Below, one piece after another: positions 40,501 through 52,500 of a stretch of DNA of 64,000 nucleotides (position 1 is its first letter; each line of letters starts with the position of its first letter). The translations under genes and the position numbers were made by a program. The DNA is from Chimonanthus salicifolius (Eukaryota > Streptophyta > Magnoliopsida > Laurales > Calycanthaceae), in contig CM023542.1 in NCBI GenBank assembly GCA_013350335.1, positions 2,542,001-2,606,000 of the forward strand, given 5' to 3'. The notes beneath the pieces are model-generated. The model made no database searches. It saw nothing but the letters and a program-made list of their open reading frames with translations, and had not been told where the DNA came from.

Positions 40501-43500
40501 AGCTTGTTCTACCTCTTCTTCTTCAGATGTGCGGCTGTGGCATTGTCCTTTAGGACATCCTACCGACTCTATTCTTAAACAGCTTGTTCCTAGTTTATCT
40601 TTTACTCATTTTGAATGTGAACATTGCCAATATGGCAAGCATGTTAGACATCATTTCCCCCCATCTATGAATAAAAGTTCATCTACTTTATTTTCACTTA
40701 TTCATTCTGATGTGTGGCAATCTCCAACTGTTTCTCACACTGGTTTTCGTTATTTTGTTACCTTTGTTGATGATTTCTCTCGCATGACATTGACATATTT
40801 GATGAAACAAAAATCTGAGGTTTTTTATCACTTCCAACTTTATTTTTGCAACAACATGGCATTGATTCTCAGTTATCTTGTCCTTCTACACCTCAACAAA
40901 ATGGTGTCGCTGAACAAAAGAACCGTCACCTTCTTGAGGTAGCCAGGTCTCTTCTTTTTACTATGCATGTTCCATCCTCCTATTGGCCAAAAGCAGTGTT
41001 AACTGCTTGTTATCTCATTAACAGAATGTCTTCTTGCATTTTACAAAATCAATCACCCATAGCTTGTTTGTCCTTACATAAAACCATTCCTAAAGTTCCA
41101 TTACATATCTTTGGATGTGTTTGTTTTGTTCACAATTACTCTGGCTATAAACTTTCTCCCCTGGATGTGCGGTGTGTTTTTTTGGGTTACTCACCTTTTC
41201 ACAATAAATGCCTTGATCCTATCACTGGGAGAACATACATATCCATGGATGTCAGCTTTTTTGAGCGGGACTCATATTTTTCAGCATCCTCTACATCTTC
41301 TCCTTCTCCTGTTCTTCCCATTATCCCTGCAGATCTTCCTTCTCCATGTCCACCTAAACCTCTTCAGGTGTACCAACGCAGTCAATCTCGAGTACCATCT
41401 GCAGCTGACTCCACCCATCCCTCTGCCTGTGCTTCTGATCCACCAGTTTCTGCCTCGTCTGATCTTCCTATTGCGCTTCGCAAAGGTACACGCTCTTGTA
41501 CTAACCATCCCATTGCCCGTTTTGTCTCATATCATTGGACAATATTAAGATACCCAAGAGGATCGACACGGCCTTGAAAGATCCCTCCTAGAAAGCAATC
41601 ATGGATGAAGAGTTGGCTGCTCTTGAGAAGAACACCACATGGGAGGTGGTCTCTCTTCCCCCAGGCAAGACTCCAGTTGGGTGCAAATAGATTTTTGCCT
41701 TGAATCATAATCCCGATGGCTCTTTTGCATGCCTAGTAGCCAGAGGCTTCACACAGACGTATGGAGTTGACTACCAGGACACCTTTTCGCATGATGCCAA
41801 GATTAACTTTGTGCGCATTTTGCCGTGGCCCCTACACCAGCTAGATGTAAAGAATGCCTTTCTCCATGGGGATCTTCAGGAAGAAGTCTATATGCTTCCC
41901 CCTCCGAGATTTGTCAACCAAGGGGAACCTCATTCTGTTTGCAGACTCAAGAAGGCTCTTTATGGCCTTAAGCAGTCTCCCCGTGCCTGGTTTGATAAGT
42001 TTAGCAGTGCCTTGCTGCCTTATGGCTTCACCCGCTACCAATCAGATCATTCAGTCTTTACCTACCATGTTCGCTCAGTTGTGATGATTTTAGTGGTCTA
42101 TGTTGATGATATTGTACTCACCGGTAACAATGATGAAGTTATTTCTTCCTTCAAACAGTATCTTCAACGGACATTTGATATTAAGGATTTGGGTTCCTTC
42201 GGTACTTTCTTGGAATTGAAGTTGCTCGGTCCTCTCATGGCCTTTATCTCTCCCAGTGCAAGTATGCCCCGGATCTCTTCAAGGAAGCTGGCTATTCTCG
42301 CTGCAAACCTGCGGATACCCCGTTGGATGTCAACACTAAGTTATCTGCTTCTGATGGCACTCTTCTTGACACGCCCAGTTTCTATCAGAAACTTGTCGGT
42401 AAACTCATCTATCAGACCATCACGAGACCAGACTTATCTTGTGGTGTTGGTGTCGTCAGCCAATTCATGCATGAACCACGGGACACTCACCTCATGCCGT
42501 GTTTCGAATCCTTCGATATATTAAGGCTCATCCCGGCCGCGGCTTGTTCTATGCACACCAGCCTACAGTTCGCAGTTATTCTGATGCTGATTGGGCCGGC
42601 TCTCCAGACGATCGCCGCTCCACTTCTGGCTATTGTATCCTCTTGGGCTCCCTCTTAGTTGCCTGGCGAAGCAAGAAATAGTCTGTTGTCGCTCGTTCCA
42701 GTGTTGAAGCTGAGTATCGTGCCATGGCTAATACTGCTTCTGAATTGTTGTGGTTTTGCCAATTCCTTATTGAATTGGGCTTTGCTCCTGTTGATCCACT
42801 CATCATGTTTTATGACAATCAGGCAGCCATTCACATTGCCTCCAATCCAGTTTTTCATGAGCGGACTAAGCACATTAAGGTTGATTGCCACTTTCTTCGA
42901 CAGCATATCTCAGAAGGGAGAATTTTTACTCCTCATCTGCAGTCTAAAGATCAGCTGGCCGATATCTTCACCAAATCAGTTCCCCGAACTCAGCTTGATT
43001 CGGTCGTGAGCAAGTTGGGTCTACTCGACATCTTCGAACTAGCTTGAGGAGGAGTGTTGTGGGACCCATATGTCTGGAGTGGGACCCACATATATGTCTA
43101 GATACAGTGTACATTGAAAGTCAACACAGTAGATTTGTAATTGATTAGATACTTAGGTGTATTTCCTTTTTTAGTTCCTTAATTGTATCTCTCTCTTCTA
43201 TATAAACATTGTATCCTCTATAAGAAAAATACATCAATATAATTCAGAGAATAATTATTCTCCATATCCCTTATTTTTTCCTTTATTTTATTATTTAAAT
43301 TCTACAATATCCTCCAAACAGCATGAGTAGTTTGTCGTCCTCAAACATTGACTGAATTAGTCTCTGAAAAAATATGAATTATACAAAATAGATAGCATTA
43401 ATAAACAGCAGAGATGAAATAAGACAATAAGCCACATACTAGAACCAGGCTGAAGTACCACAGATATTGATTGCATTCAAACAAAGTTATCGTGACAAAA

Positions 43501-46500
43501 GAAACGACATCATGCTATTTCAAGAGGAAGAAGAACATGAGTTGCAACATTTTCCATATTCATTGCAAGGGACATTGTATCAGTAAAAGGGACATAAAAA
43601 TTGATTCAGTCCTGAGAACAACATCAGGAAGTACACACTGCCATGAATGAAATCATGAAAGAAGTCAGACCTTTGCTCCAGGCGCCCATTCCCTGTATGT
43701 TATACCTGTGTCACTGAAAAACAAATGGAGATAATAATGTGAGAAAACAAAACATTGGTTGCCATGAAGAGCTCTAGAAAAAAAATATAAGAATAACATC
43801 TCAAACCAAGTAACGTATCCAGCAGAGAAGATGCACCCTAGAATAGCTTATGTAGAAGTACAACAAATATTGTACCTGCGGATGAAGCCAAATTTTTCAT
43901 ATCCGCGAGAAAATGCCTCCAGACCTCCTTCATACTTATCAATCAGTTCACGCATGTTCCTATATTGGCTATATCTGTATTTATTGAAGGTAACTGTAAG
44001 CTTCAACAGAAAAGTACTGTATATAAAATCCTATATGAATTAAGTTAATTGTCCATAGGGGTTCCACAAAGAGGTCGGTTGCATATTCATAATTATAGCC
44101 AGCAACCATCTGAGTTCCTAGAAAATATTCTAACCCTTGTAAAAAACAAAGATCACAGCAGCCTTAGTTGAAAGAGCTGAAACAGTATACAACTAGAGCC
44201 TCACTTAAAAAAATCTATAGTTTATATATCATAACTTTGACATTCTGTATCAGTTTATGAAAACAATGATTGGTTTGTCATTATTGAGTGGTATTATTTC
44301 TTTTACTTTTCATAATAAATATTTGATAACATAGTGATGTAAAAGAAATGAAGCAAAAGAAAAACTTAATGGTTTAAAACAAGAATCTTCATTTTTTTTT
44401 TTCAAATTTTTAAGCCCCACAAATAGTTACCCCAAGCTTGAGTTCTCAATAGGAAAACTTAAAACCATATTAATTTTGAAACTCCCACCACATTTCACAT
44501 GTCTTCATTCTGTTCCACTAAAACTTAAAAAGTAGCTATATGTACTCATGAAGATCAAAAGGCAAGTTAAGAGACTGTCATTCGCCTAAAAAAACCAAGA
44601 AAGACAAAAAAATAATAAATAAGCATCTTTAACTTGGGAGAATCAAGTGAAAGATCATACCGATAATCAAGATGTCCTTGAAAACCTCTCAAAAGTGGAT
44701 CTATTTCATATATTTTTTGTCCAGTGCCAGGTGGAGGAATGGATCTTTGTTTCACTTCAACCTCTCCATCACCTTCTACAGCTTGTAGTGGAGCAGACTG
44801 ATGTGCACCTGCATCCTCATCACCCACTAGTTGTGAAGGATTAGAAGTTTGTTTTCCCTCAACTGGAACATCATTTTCCATGGGCAGGCGAACTACTTCT
44901 TCCAACACCTACAAGAGAAATTAAGAAATAATGGTTTACCCATATTGACCATACATATGTTTACATGTCTGTATAACTAATTTTTTAGAGTACATGTTTG
45001 TACAAATAATTATCAATGGAGAAGCCTTATCCACTCTATCTAGGTTCAGCATATATGCATGTGTGCATGCATGCAATTTTTTTTTTTTTGAAATGGTTCA
45101 TATATTAATAGATAAAGGGGCAACAGAGGTGCATATACAGAGGAAAAAAAAACAAGCAGCAAAAATAATTGTACAAGGAAACGCCCACAGAAAAAGACAA
45201 CAGCCTGGTCACAGCACAAAACATTATGAGCTCATGCAAGACCAGCACATTCTTTTTAGGCATGTAAAATGTCTGACATAGAGATATTCTTGAATTCCTG
45301 TAGAGAAGCAGCCCACGATGCACACTTGGTGAGACCACGTCTTGCAACAAGCATACTGGACTCAACATTACCTTTGAAAACCATGTTGTTACATACCCAC
45401 CAAAGGCTTCAGACAATGGCAAATAAAGATAAATTCCACAATGGACCTCAAATAAAATTTCACCAGGAATGAATCCTCAGATTATTTCAATTAATATTTA
45501 GTCTGATGATGAATATGGGGAAGAGCCCATTGGTAAGTAGGAGGAAGGATTATATGGCAGATATATTGGGATGTGAAGTAGCTAAGTTTCCTCATAAATA
45601 CTTAGGGCTTCCCATTGGTGTGAACCCTAGAGCTAAATCATTAGTACTGATTTCTCTCTCTCTCATTGTCTCGCTGTTATTGATCTTAGTACTGATTTCT
45701 TTTAAGAACTAATTTTCAATATTGTCTATTTTTTAAATGTAAACAGATCTCACCATGCCACAGATTTTTTGGGTGGGTTCCATTATGAAACAGGTTGTTG
45801 CTTTCCATTTTAAATACGAGTTTCACTTCTTTGGGTAAACCTTTTTTTGCAGTTAAGACTGTTTTCTCCTTTTTAAATCTAAGATTTCCAAAAAAAATCA
45901 GATCTAAAAATTTTGAGAATTTTCTCTACTTTGTTCTCTTTGATAATACATTTTTCTTCAATTTTCTAGATTTGAACTTTTCATAAGTGATTTTCTATTT
46001 TATTTTCTACATTTCTGTAATTGACTCATTTTTTTTTCAAAATTTTGAAAAATCAATAAACTCTCAAGCTTTGCTGTCAGGCTCGAGTTTCCCATCGGGC
46101 TTACAAGAATCATGCTCAAGCATGCATTTCAAGTCCAAATCTATCTCGGGCTTTCCTAATTTAAAATCGGCTCAGGCTCGGCACATCATGAACCCAAGCC
46201 CTGTCCATTGCCATCCTAGACATTGTGTACCTTTTCATCACTTAGTGATGACAAGTAGACAAAAGAACAAATCAGTGCCCCTTTTATCAAAAACACCAGT
46301 GTCCCTATCAATTTTTTTAAGAAACCGCTATTGAACACTTCTTGTGTCCTTTCATCTTAATAAAATACTTTTCATTTCAAATAACCACACTTTCAATTTG
46401 TTTTACACAAACCTGTTCATCATCAGAAACATCAAGTCTTTCAGCTAAATCAGTGGAGGGTGAAGAATCATCACATTCTCCACCTGGTACAAGGACTTTA

Positions 46501-49500
46501 TCTGATGTAACAATGGCCGATGTAGAATCAGCATCATAAGAAGACTTTCCAGCAAAGACCTTCCCTACAACAAAACATCATGAAAGCTTAATGAAAATAA
46601 AACCTATAAAGGAACTACATACTATACACTAGCAACAAATTCCCAATATAAACAATGTGGTGCTTAAAGAAAAGAAGCAAAGGAACTTCCAAAGCAATAC
46701 CATTTCAAAAACAATAATATGTAATAACAAACAACCACATTCTTCTCCAACCAACTTTTTCCTTCTCACTCTTTTTTCTCTTGGGAAATTCCTCAGTCAC
46801 TTTTTTCAGAGGCGTTGGACAGGAAAAAGGTGATTGGTGGTGAAAAAATGGTATTTAATACTATTTATTTCTTTCATTTATTTTATTGCTAATGTTCAAA
46901 TAAAAAAGATGTCCACGCATGGCACCGCCACTATAAACACACTTCATACGTTATTCAGCAGCACCCCTAAGCTCTAAAGCAGTCTCACCTTACTTTGGTC
47001 TAATTCAAAAAAGTTTTCTACTGTAATCAATTAGATATTCTAGTTTGTATACTTACTTTTGTAAAAGGTAACAAGGTTTTATGCATTGTTAGCTAATATT
47101 ATTGAATTAGAGCCTGAATTAATAAAAGATATCTAGAGCATATATGGAAACCATCTATTTAATACGCTCAGGAGCCCGTTGCCCATACATTATGATGTTT
47201 TGGATGAACAAGACATGATGTGCTAAAGATATAAATAATGAATATAACAAAGTTTCTCAATAAATGCGTCTAGAAAAATGAAGCTCAAGCCAAGGCATGC
47301 ACCTTGCAACTTAGGTTCCAACCTTTGGTGCCTTGACTGTAACTTACCATTTTTATTTTATTTTATTTGAGCGGTAACAAAGAGAAATATATTAAAAGGA
47401 AGAGAACAAGTACAAGAGAAGAAGGTCTAACAAGATTAGACCCAAATAAAAGAGAAAAAACAGAAAATACAATGAGAACATCAGAAAACTCCTCTAATCC
47501 GAAAAAAGGAAAACTCCAGAAAAAAAAAAAAGTCTGTAACTCCAAACTTGGCAAAATAATCTGCCACACCATTCGTTGCCCTACCGATCTTGGTGAAGGA
47601 CACCTCCATACCCTCAGATAGCAGCCTAATCTCCCTAACTACAGTGATCAATTTCAAGTTCGGTCTTCTTTGATCCTTTGCCCACTTAATTGCATTTGCC
47701 GAATCCCCCTCAATAATGAGTTTTCCTTGACCATACGACTTCCAGGTGTGCAGAGCTCTCCTAATGCTAAGAATTTCCGCCTTATTGGAATCTATAATTC
47801 CCACAAATTCGGTGTAAGACAATAGACGTGGTACCCTCATGATTTCTAAGCACCCCATCAATCCCCGCCGGCCCAGACTTCCCTCTTGCTGCCCCGTCAA
47901 CATTGAACTTCAAAACATTCTATTGTGGAGGATTCCATTTATCTTTGGGCTTCCTCTTTCTTTTGCAATTGACTTCGAACCTTTGAATGAAGTGTTAAAA
48001 TCATCAGTACCTTTTTGCTTGATAATACTTTTCATGAAGCTTTTTAGTTGGCAAAACATATCAACCATCATTTAAACGTTCTCCAAATAAATGAAGCACT
48101 TTATTTTTTTAATTCATAGTGATGTATTGACTTCCCCTACTGTGATACCTCTCATATGGCATGGATTTAAGACAAAAACTAACCCAAGGTTGCTAGATCA
48201 TGTCTCATTGACATCAAAGTACACAAATCATAATGGGTTGATTCTAATTTTAATTTAGCAAACTATTATTTTAATCAATCAGTAACCTATTTGTGTTTGG
48301 GACAAGTAATCACCCAAACGTATGCAGTCATTAATCATCACATCTCCCTTTCTCTCATTTTCCTTTTCTGTGTTTTTTTTTCTTTTTTTTTGAGCAGAGC
48401 AAAGATAATTCATTCATGATAGAAAGCGTACAAGTACATCAATAAAAGATAGGTCTGGAAGCAATAGACCTGAAATAAAAGAACAAAAAGTGAAAGGAGA
48501 ACATATAAATAAAGAACAATCATAGATACAAGTAGTTGTTATCAAACATCCCCTCAATCCAATATGCAATCAAATGGGTGTCCTCAAATGTTAAAGGAAG
48601 AAGACTCCTGAGAAGTCGCTATCAACTCCCAGCTTAGCAAAGTAATATGCTACGCCATTAGCTGTATGGCTAATATGAATAAAAGATACATCGAGCCCTG
48701 TCACCAAAACTCTAATCTCCCTAACCGTAGTGATCATTCTCAAAGGGGGACGCATTTGTCCTATAGCCCATTTAATTGCATTTGTAGAGTCCCTTTCAAC
48801 AACAAGTTTACCTTGCCCGTGGAGTTTCCAAATGGCCAAAGCTCTCCGAATGCTAAGAATTTCTGCCTCGTTTGAATCTCTAATACCAACTGACTCGTTA
48901 AACATGATTGTTGTTCAGCCCTCATGATTCCTTAGTACTCATATTCTTATCAGCCCCGGTTTCCTCCTTACAGCACCATTCAGGTTAAACTTCATAACAC
49001 TCCGATCCAGTGGAACCTAGCTCTCCTTTGATCTCCCTTTCCAATTAGAATTGCTCATACACCCTTCCCAAGACAATAGAAGATCCAATGGTTGTCGACC
49101 CTTAAACTCGGTACTAGAAAGGAGCCACACACAAAAGATCTACTTTGCTATCTGAAAGAGATCATCAATATCCAATGATTTACCTTCAAAAATCTATTGT
49201 TCAAAGAAACCACAAAACTACACCCGGATCGTATTCCAAGCCAACTTCATTCTAGGTTGTATACCCAACAATAACCAAAAGTCTAAACCCCCCCCCCCCT
49301 TCCCCTTCTCTCTCAGCAACTGGACAATTGTGATGGCCGGCCGTAGATGGTGTCTCGGTTCCCTTAATCCGAGGGAGTGGCAATGGCCAGGGATAAAAGC
49401 TCCAGAACACAGAAAATCACCGATGGAAGGAGGAGGAGAACTCCACTCCACTCCAGCATGGATACAAAGAGATAATTTCGCCGGTTGGGCGCTGATGGGA

Positions 49501-52500
49501 GTGGGAGGCCTTAATGAATCCCACATTGCCTGGGGCGCAATCCTGGTATTAGGATTTCAGTGGCACTCTCCCTTCTCTTAGCATGAGACCTTTTGGGATA
49601 TGTGTATGGGCATACATCCTAATGCAAAACCGTGAGAGTGTGTGATGCCCATATCATGTTGGGTGGGGTAGGGTCGTCACATTAAAAATATTATGTAAAA
49701 CTTGAATACAAGAAGCTAGGATCATCCAAATGGTAGGAGTGACGCATGAAATTGTTTGTAAAAAATATATTCTTAAGGAGAAAAAGATTTAGAAAAAAAT
49801 GTCCTTTACCAACGACATCCAAACTCTGCAATCTATAAGCCTTCACAAGGCAAATAACAATCTTAGAGAAAAAACAGAAGAAATAAAAAGTAGATTAGTC
49901 CTCCTAATCAATGAGATTGCAAAGAAAAATTGGGAACCAAGCACCCTAGATATCATTCAAAAAAATTATAAATCCTTTTGAGAAGAAGTAATCAGCTACC
50001 TTAATTTATCCAAAGAAATAATGAACAATGTGGGGAAAAAAATAAATAGATTGATCACCAAGTCAAACATCAATAGAGAAAAAAAATCCTTACGTTACAA
50101 CCCAATAGCTTCTTTTTTAAGAAAAAATCATCCTTACGTTACAACCCAATATCTTATGTTCCAACAGCGTTTTTACTGTGCGCTACAGTATGCTACAGTA
50201 TTTTATACATTGTGCTACAGTGTTTTCTACATCATGCTACAGTGCTTTTATACAGCGTTTCTACAGCACTAGTGCATCTCTCTCGATTTGATTTCGGCTC
50301 TTCTTGTATGGCAAACAAATGCAATAGTTCGTCTATTATACGGGAATCAACTCCTCCTTTTACTCACTCAGGTAGCATTACTTCTCATTGCCACCTCGCA
50401 GGTATTGCCCTCACAGTTCCTTCTCATTCTGTCTAGATTATTGATACCAGTGTTAATCATCACATGTGTTCTGCTTTATCTTTATTCTCTTCTTATGAAT
50501 CTTGTTCTACCACATCTTTTGTTCAACTTCCGGATGGCTCCCATGCACCTATCACACATATTGGAAAGGTTCATCTTTCCCCTTCTCTTATTCTTGAGAA
50601 TGTTTTCTTTATTCCGTCCTTTACGTTTAACATTTTGTCTGTCAATCAACTTACCCATTCCAATACTTGTTCTGTGACTTTTTCCTCTACCCATTGCTTT
50701 TTTCAGGACCCATCAACGAGGAAGACGATTGGACAGGGTACCGTTCATGAGGGGCTTTACTACTTCCATGCGGTTTCGGCGCTGACAGTCATTCCACCTC
50801 CATCTCTTGACCTTTGGCACTGGCGGCTTGGCCACTTAAATCATCGCTCTCCAAAACTTAGCTAAGGACGTTTCCTTTATTTCTTGTTCTAAAAATTCAT
50901 CTTGTGAGATTTGTCCTCAAGCAAAACAGTCTAGATTACCCTTTCCTTCTAGCACTATCACCAGTCGATGACCATTTGCTTTAATTCATTTTGATATATG
51001 GGGTCCATTTTCTCAACCATCTTTGAATGGCACTCGATATTTTTAACCATTGTCGATGATTTTAGTCGATGCACATGGCTTTACCTCATGCATGTCAAGT
51101 CTGAAACACATTCTATTTTAAAATCTTTTTTTGCAATGGTCCAGACTCAATTTCACTCTCGCATCCATTCTCTTCACTCAGGTACTGGTGGTGCACTCTT
51201 TCCCCTTATCCAACAAGTTCGTTCGGATTATGGTACTGAGTTTCTTCCATCCTCTATGCAACATTTCTTTTCCACTCTTGGGGTCATTCATCAACGTCAA
51301 CAGAATGGTGTTGTCGAGTGCAAGCACCGTCATCTTCTTGAGGTTGCTTGTGCACTTCGTTTCCAGGCACACTTACCCTTACAATTTTGGAGTGAGTGTA
51401 TCCTCAACGCAGCCTACCTCATCAATAAAATGACAACTCCTCTTTTATCAGGTAAATCCCCGCATGAAGCTTTGTTTCACTCCAAATCGGACTATTCTCG
51501 CTTGCGTGTCTTTGGTAGTTTATGTTTTGGTCACAACCATGCCATTAAACATAAATTTGACCAACGAGCTAAACCCAGTATTTTTATTGGCTATCCCTAT
51601 GCACAAAAGGGTTACCACGTTTTTGACATAGCCACTAAAACCATTTACACCTCTCGTGATGTCTCTTTTTATGAAGGCACCTTTCCTCATCGTGATTTGC
51701 CAACACCAACATCCTCTCCTATTACTCCAATGCCCATATCTGATGGCTCGGTCTTTGATTTTCCTTCTCCTGCTGCTACTTCTCCACCACCAGCTACACC
51801 ACCAGTGCCCCAATCAGTGCCACCACCCATCACTCCAGATGCTTCACTTGATCCAGGCTAGCCCAGAGACCCTCTACATTCCTTCTCCTCTCCTTCTACT
51901 CCGACACCAGCAGCTCGACCTAGTCACATTCAGCGCCCACCGCCTCATCTAGTTGATTATCATTGTTCTACAACCACTCATGAGCGTCCACTCTCTCCTT
52001 CCGCTTCTGGGTTGACAGGTTCATCTTACCCACTTTCCCATTATTTTCATACTTCTAAATTTTCTGTTGCACATAGAGCCTTTCTTTCCACTATGTGTTC
52101 CACAGATGAGCCCAGTACATTCTCTCAAGCTGTTAAGTCTCCACACTGGAGGAACGCGATGGAAACACCTGGCGCCCGATGCATCTTCCTGCCAACAAGA
52201 AACCCATTGGCTGCAAATGGGTGTACAAAATCAAGTATTGTTCGGACGGTTCTATTGAGCGTTATAAGGCACGCTTGGTCACTAAGGGATTCACTCAGGT
52301 TGAAGGGCTGGATAATCATGACACTTTTGCCCCTGTTGCTAAGCTGGTCACAGTTCGTGCTCTTCTTTCTATTGCCTCTGTCAAGCAATGGCCCATTCAT
52401 TAGCTCGATGTCAATAATGCCTTTTTACAAGGTGATCTTGATGAAGAAGTCTATATGACACTTCCGCCGGGTTTTGCACAACAGGGGGAGCAACGGGTTT

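Larger units (their letters stand above)
38132..43306 (+). mobile_element. Copia LTR retrotransposon, nearly complete
   Basis: 5,175 bp with two 252-bp LTRs, PBS TGGTATCAGCCATGG (38384), purine tract GAGGAGGAG (43046-43054) and target duplication ATATC (38127-38131, 43307-43311). The LTRs differ at about six positions by eye, so the insertion is young compared with the rest. Domain order gag, protease, integrase, RT, RNase H is Copia. Frames are broken and part of the integrase core is missing. It sits antisense in SBE2 intron 5. Confidence 0.95.
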
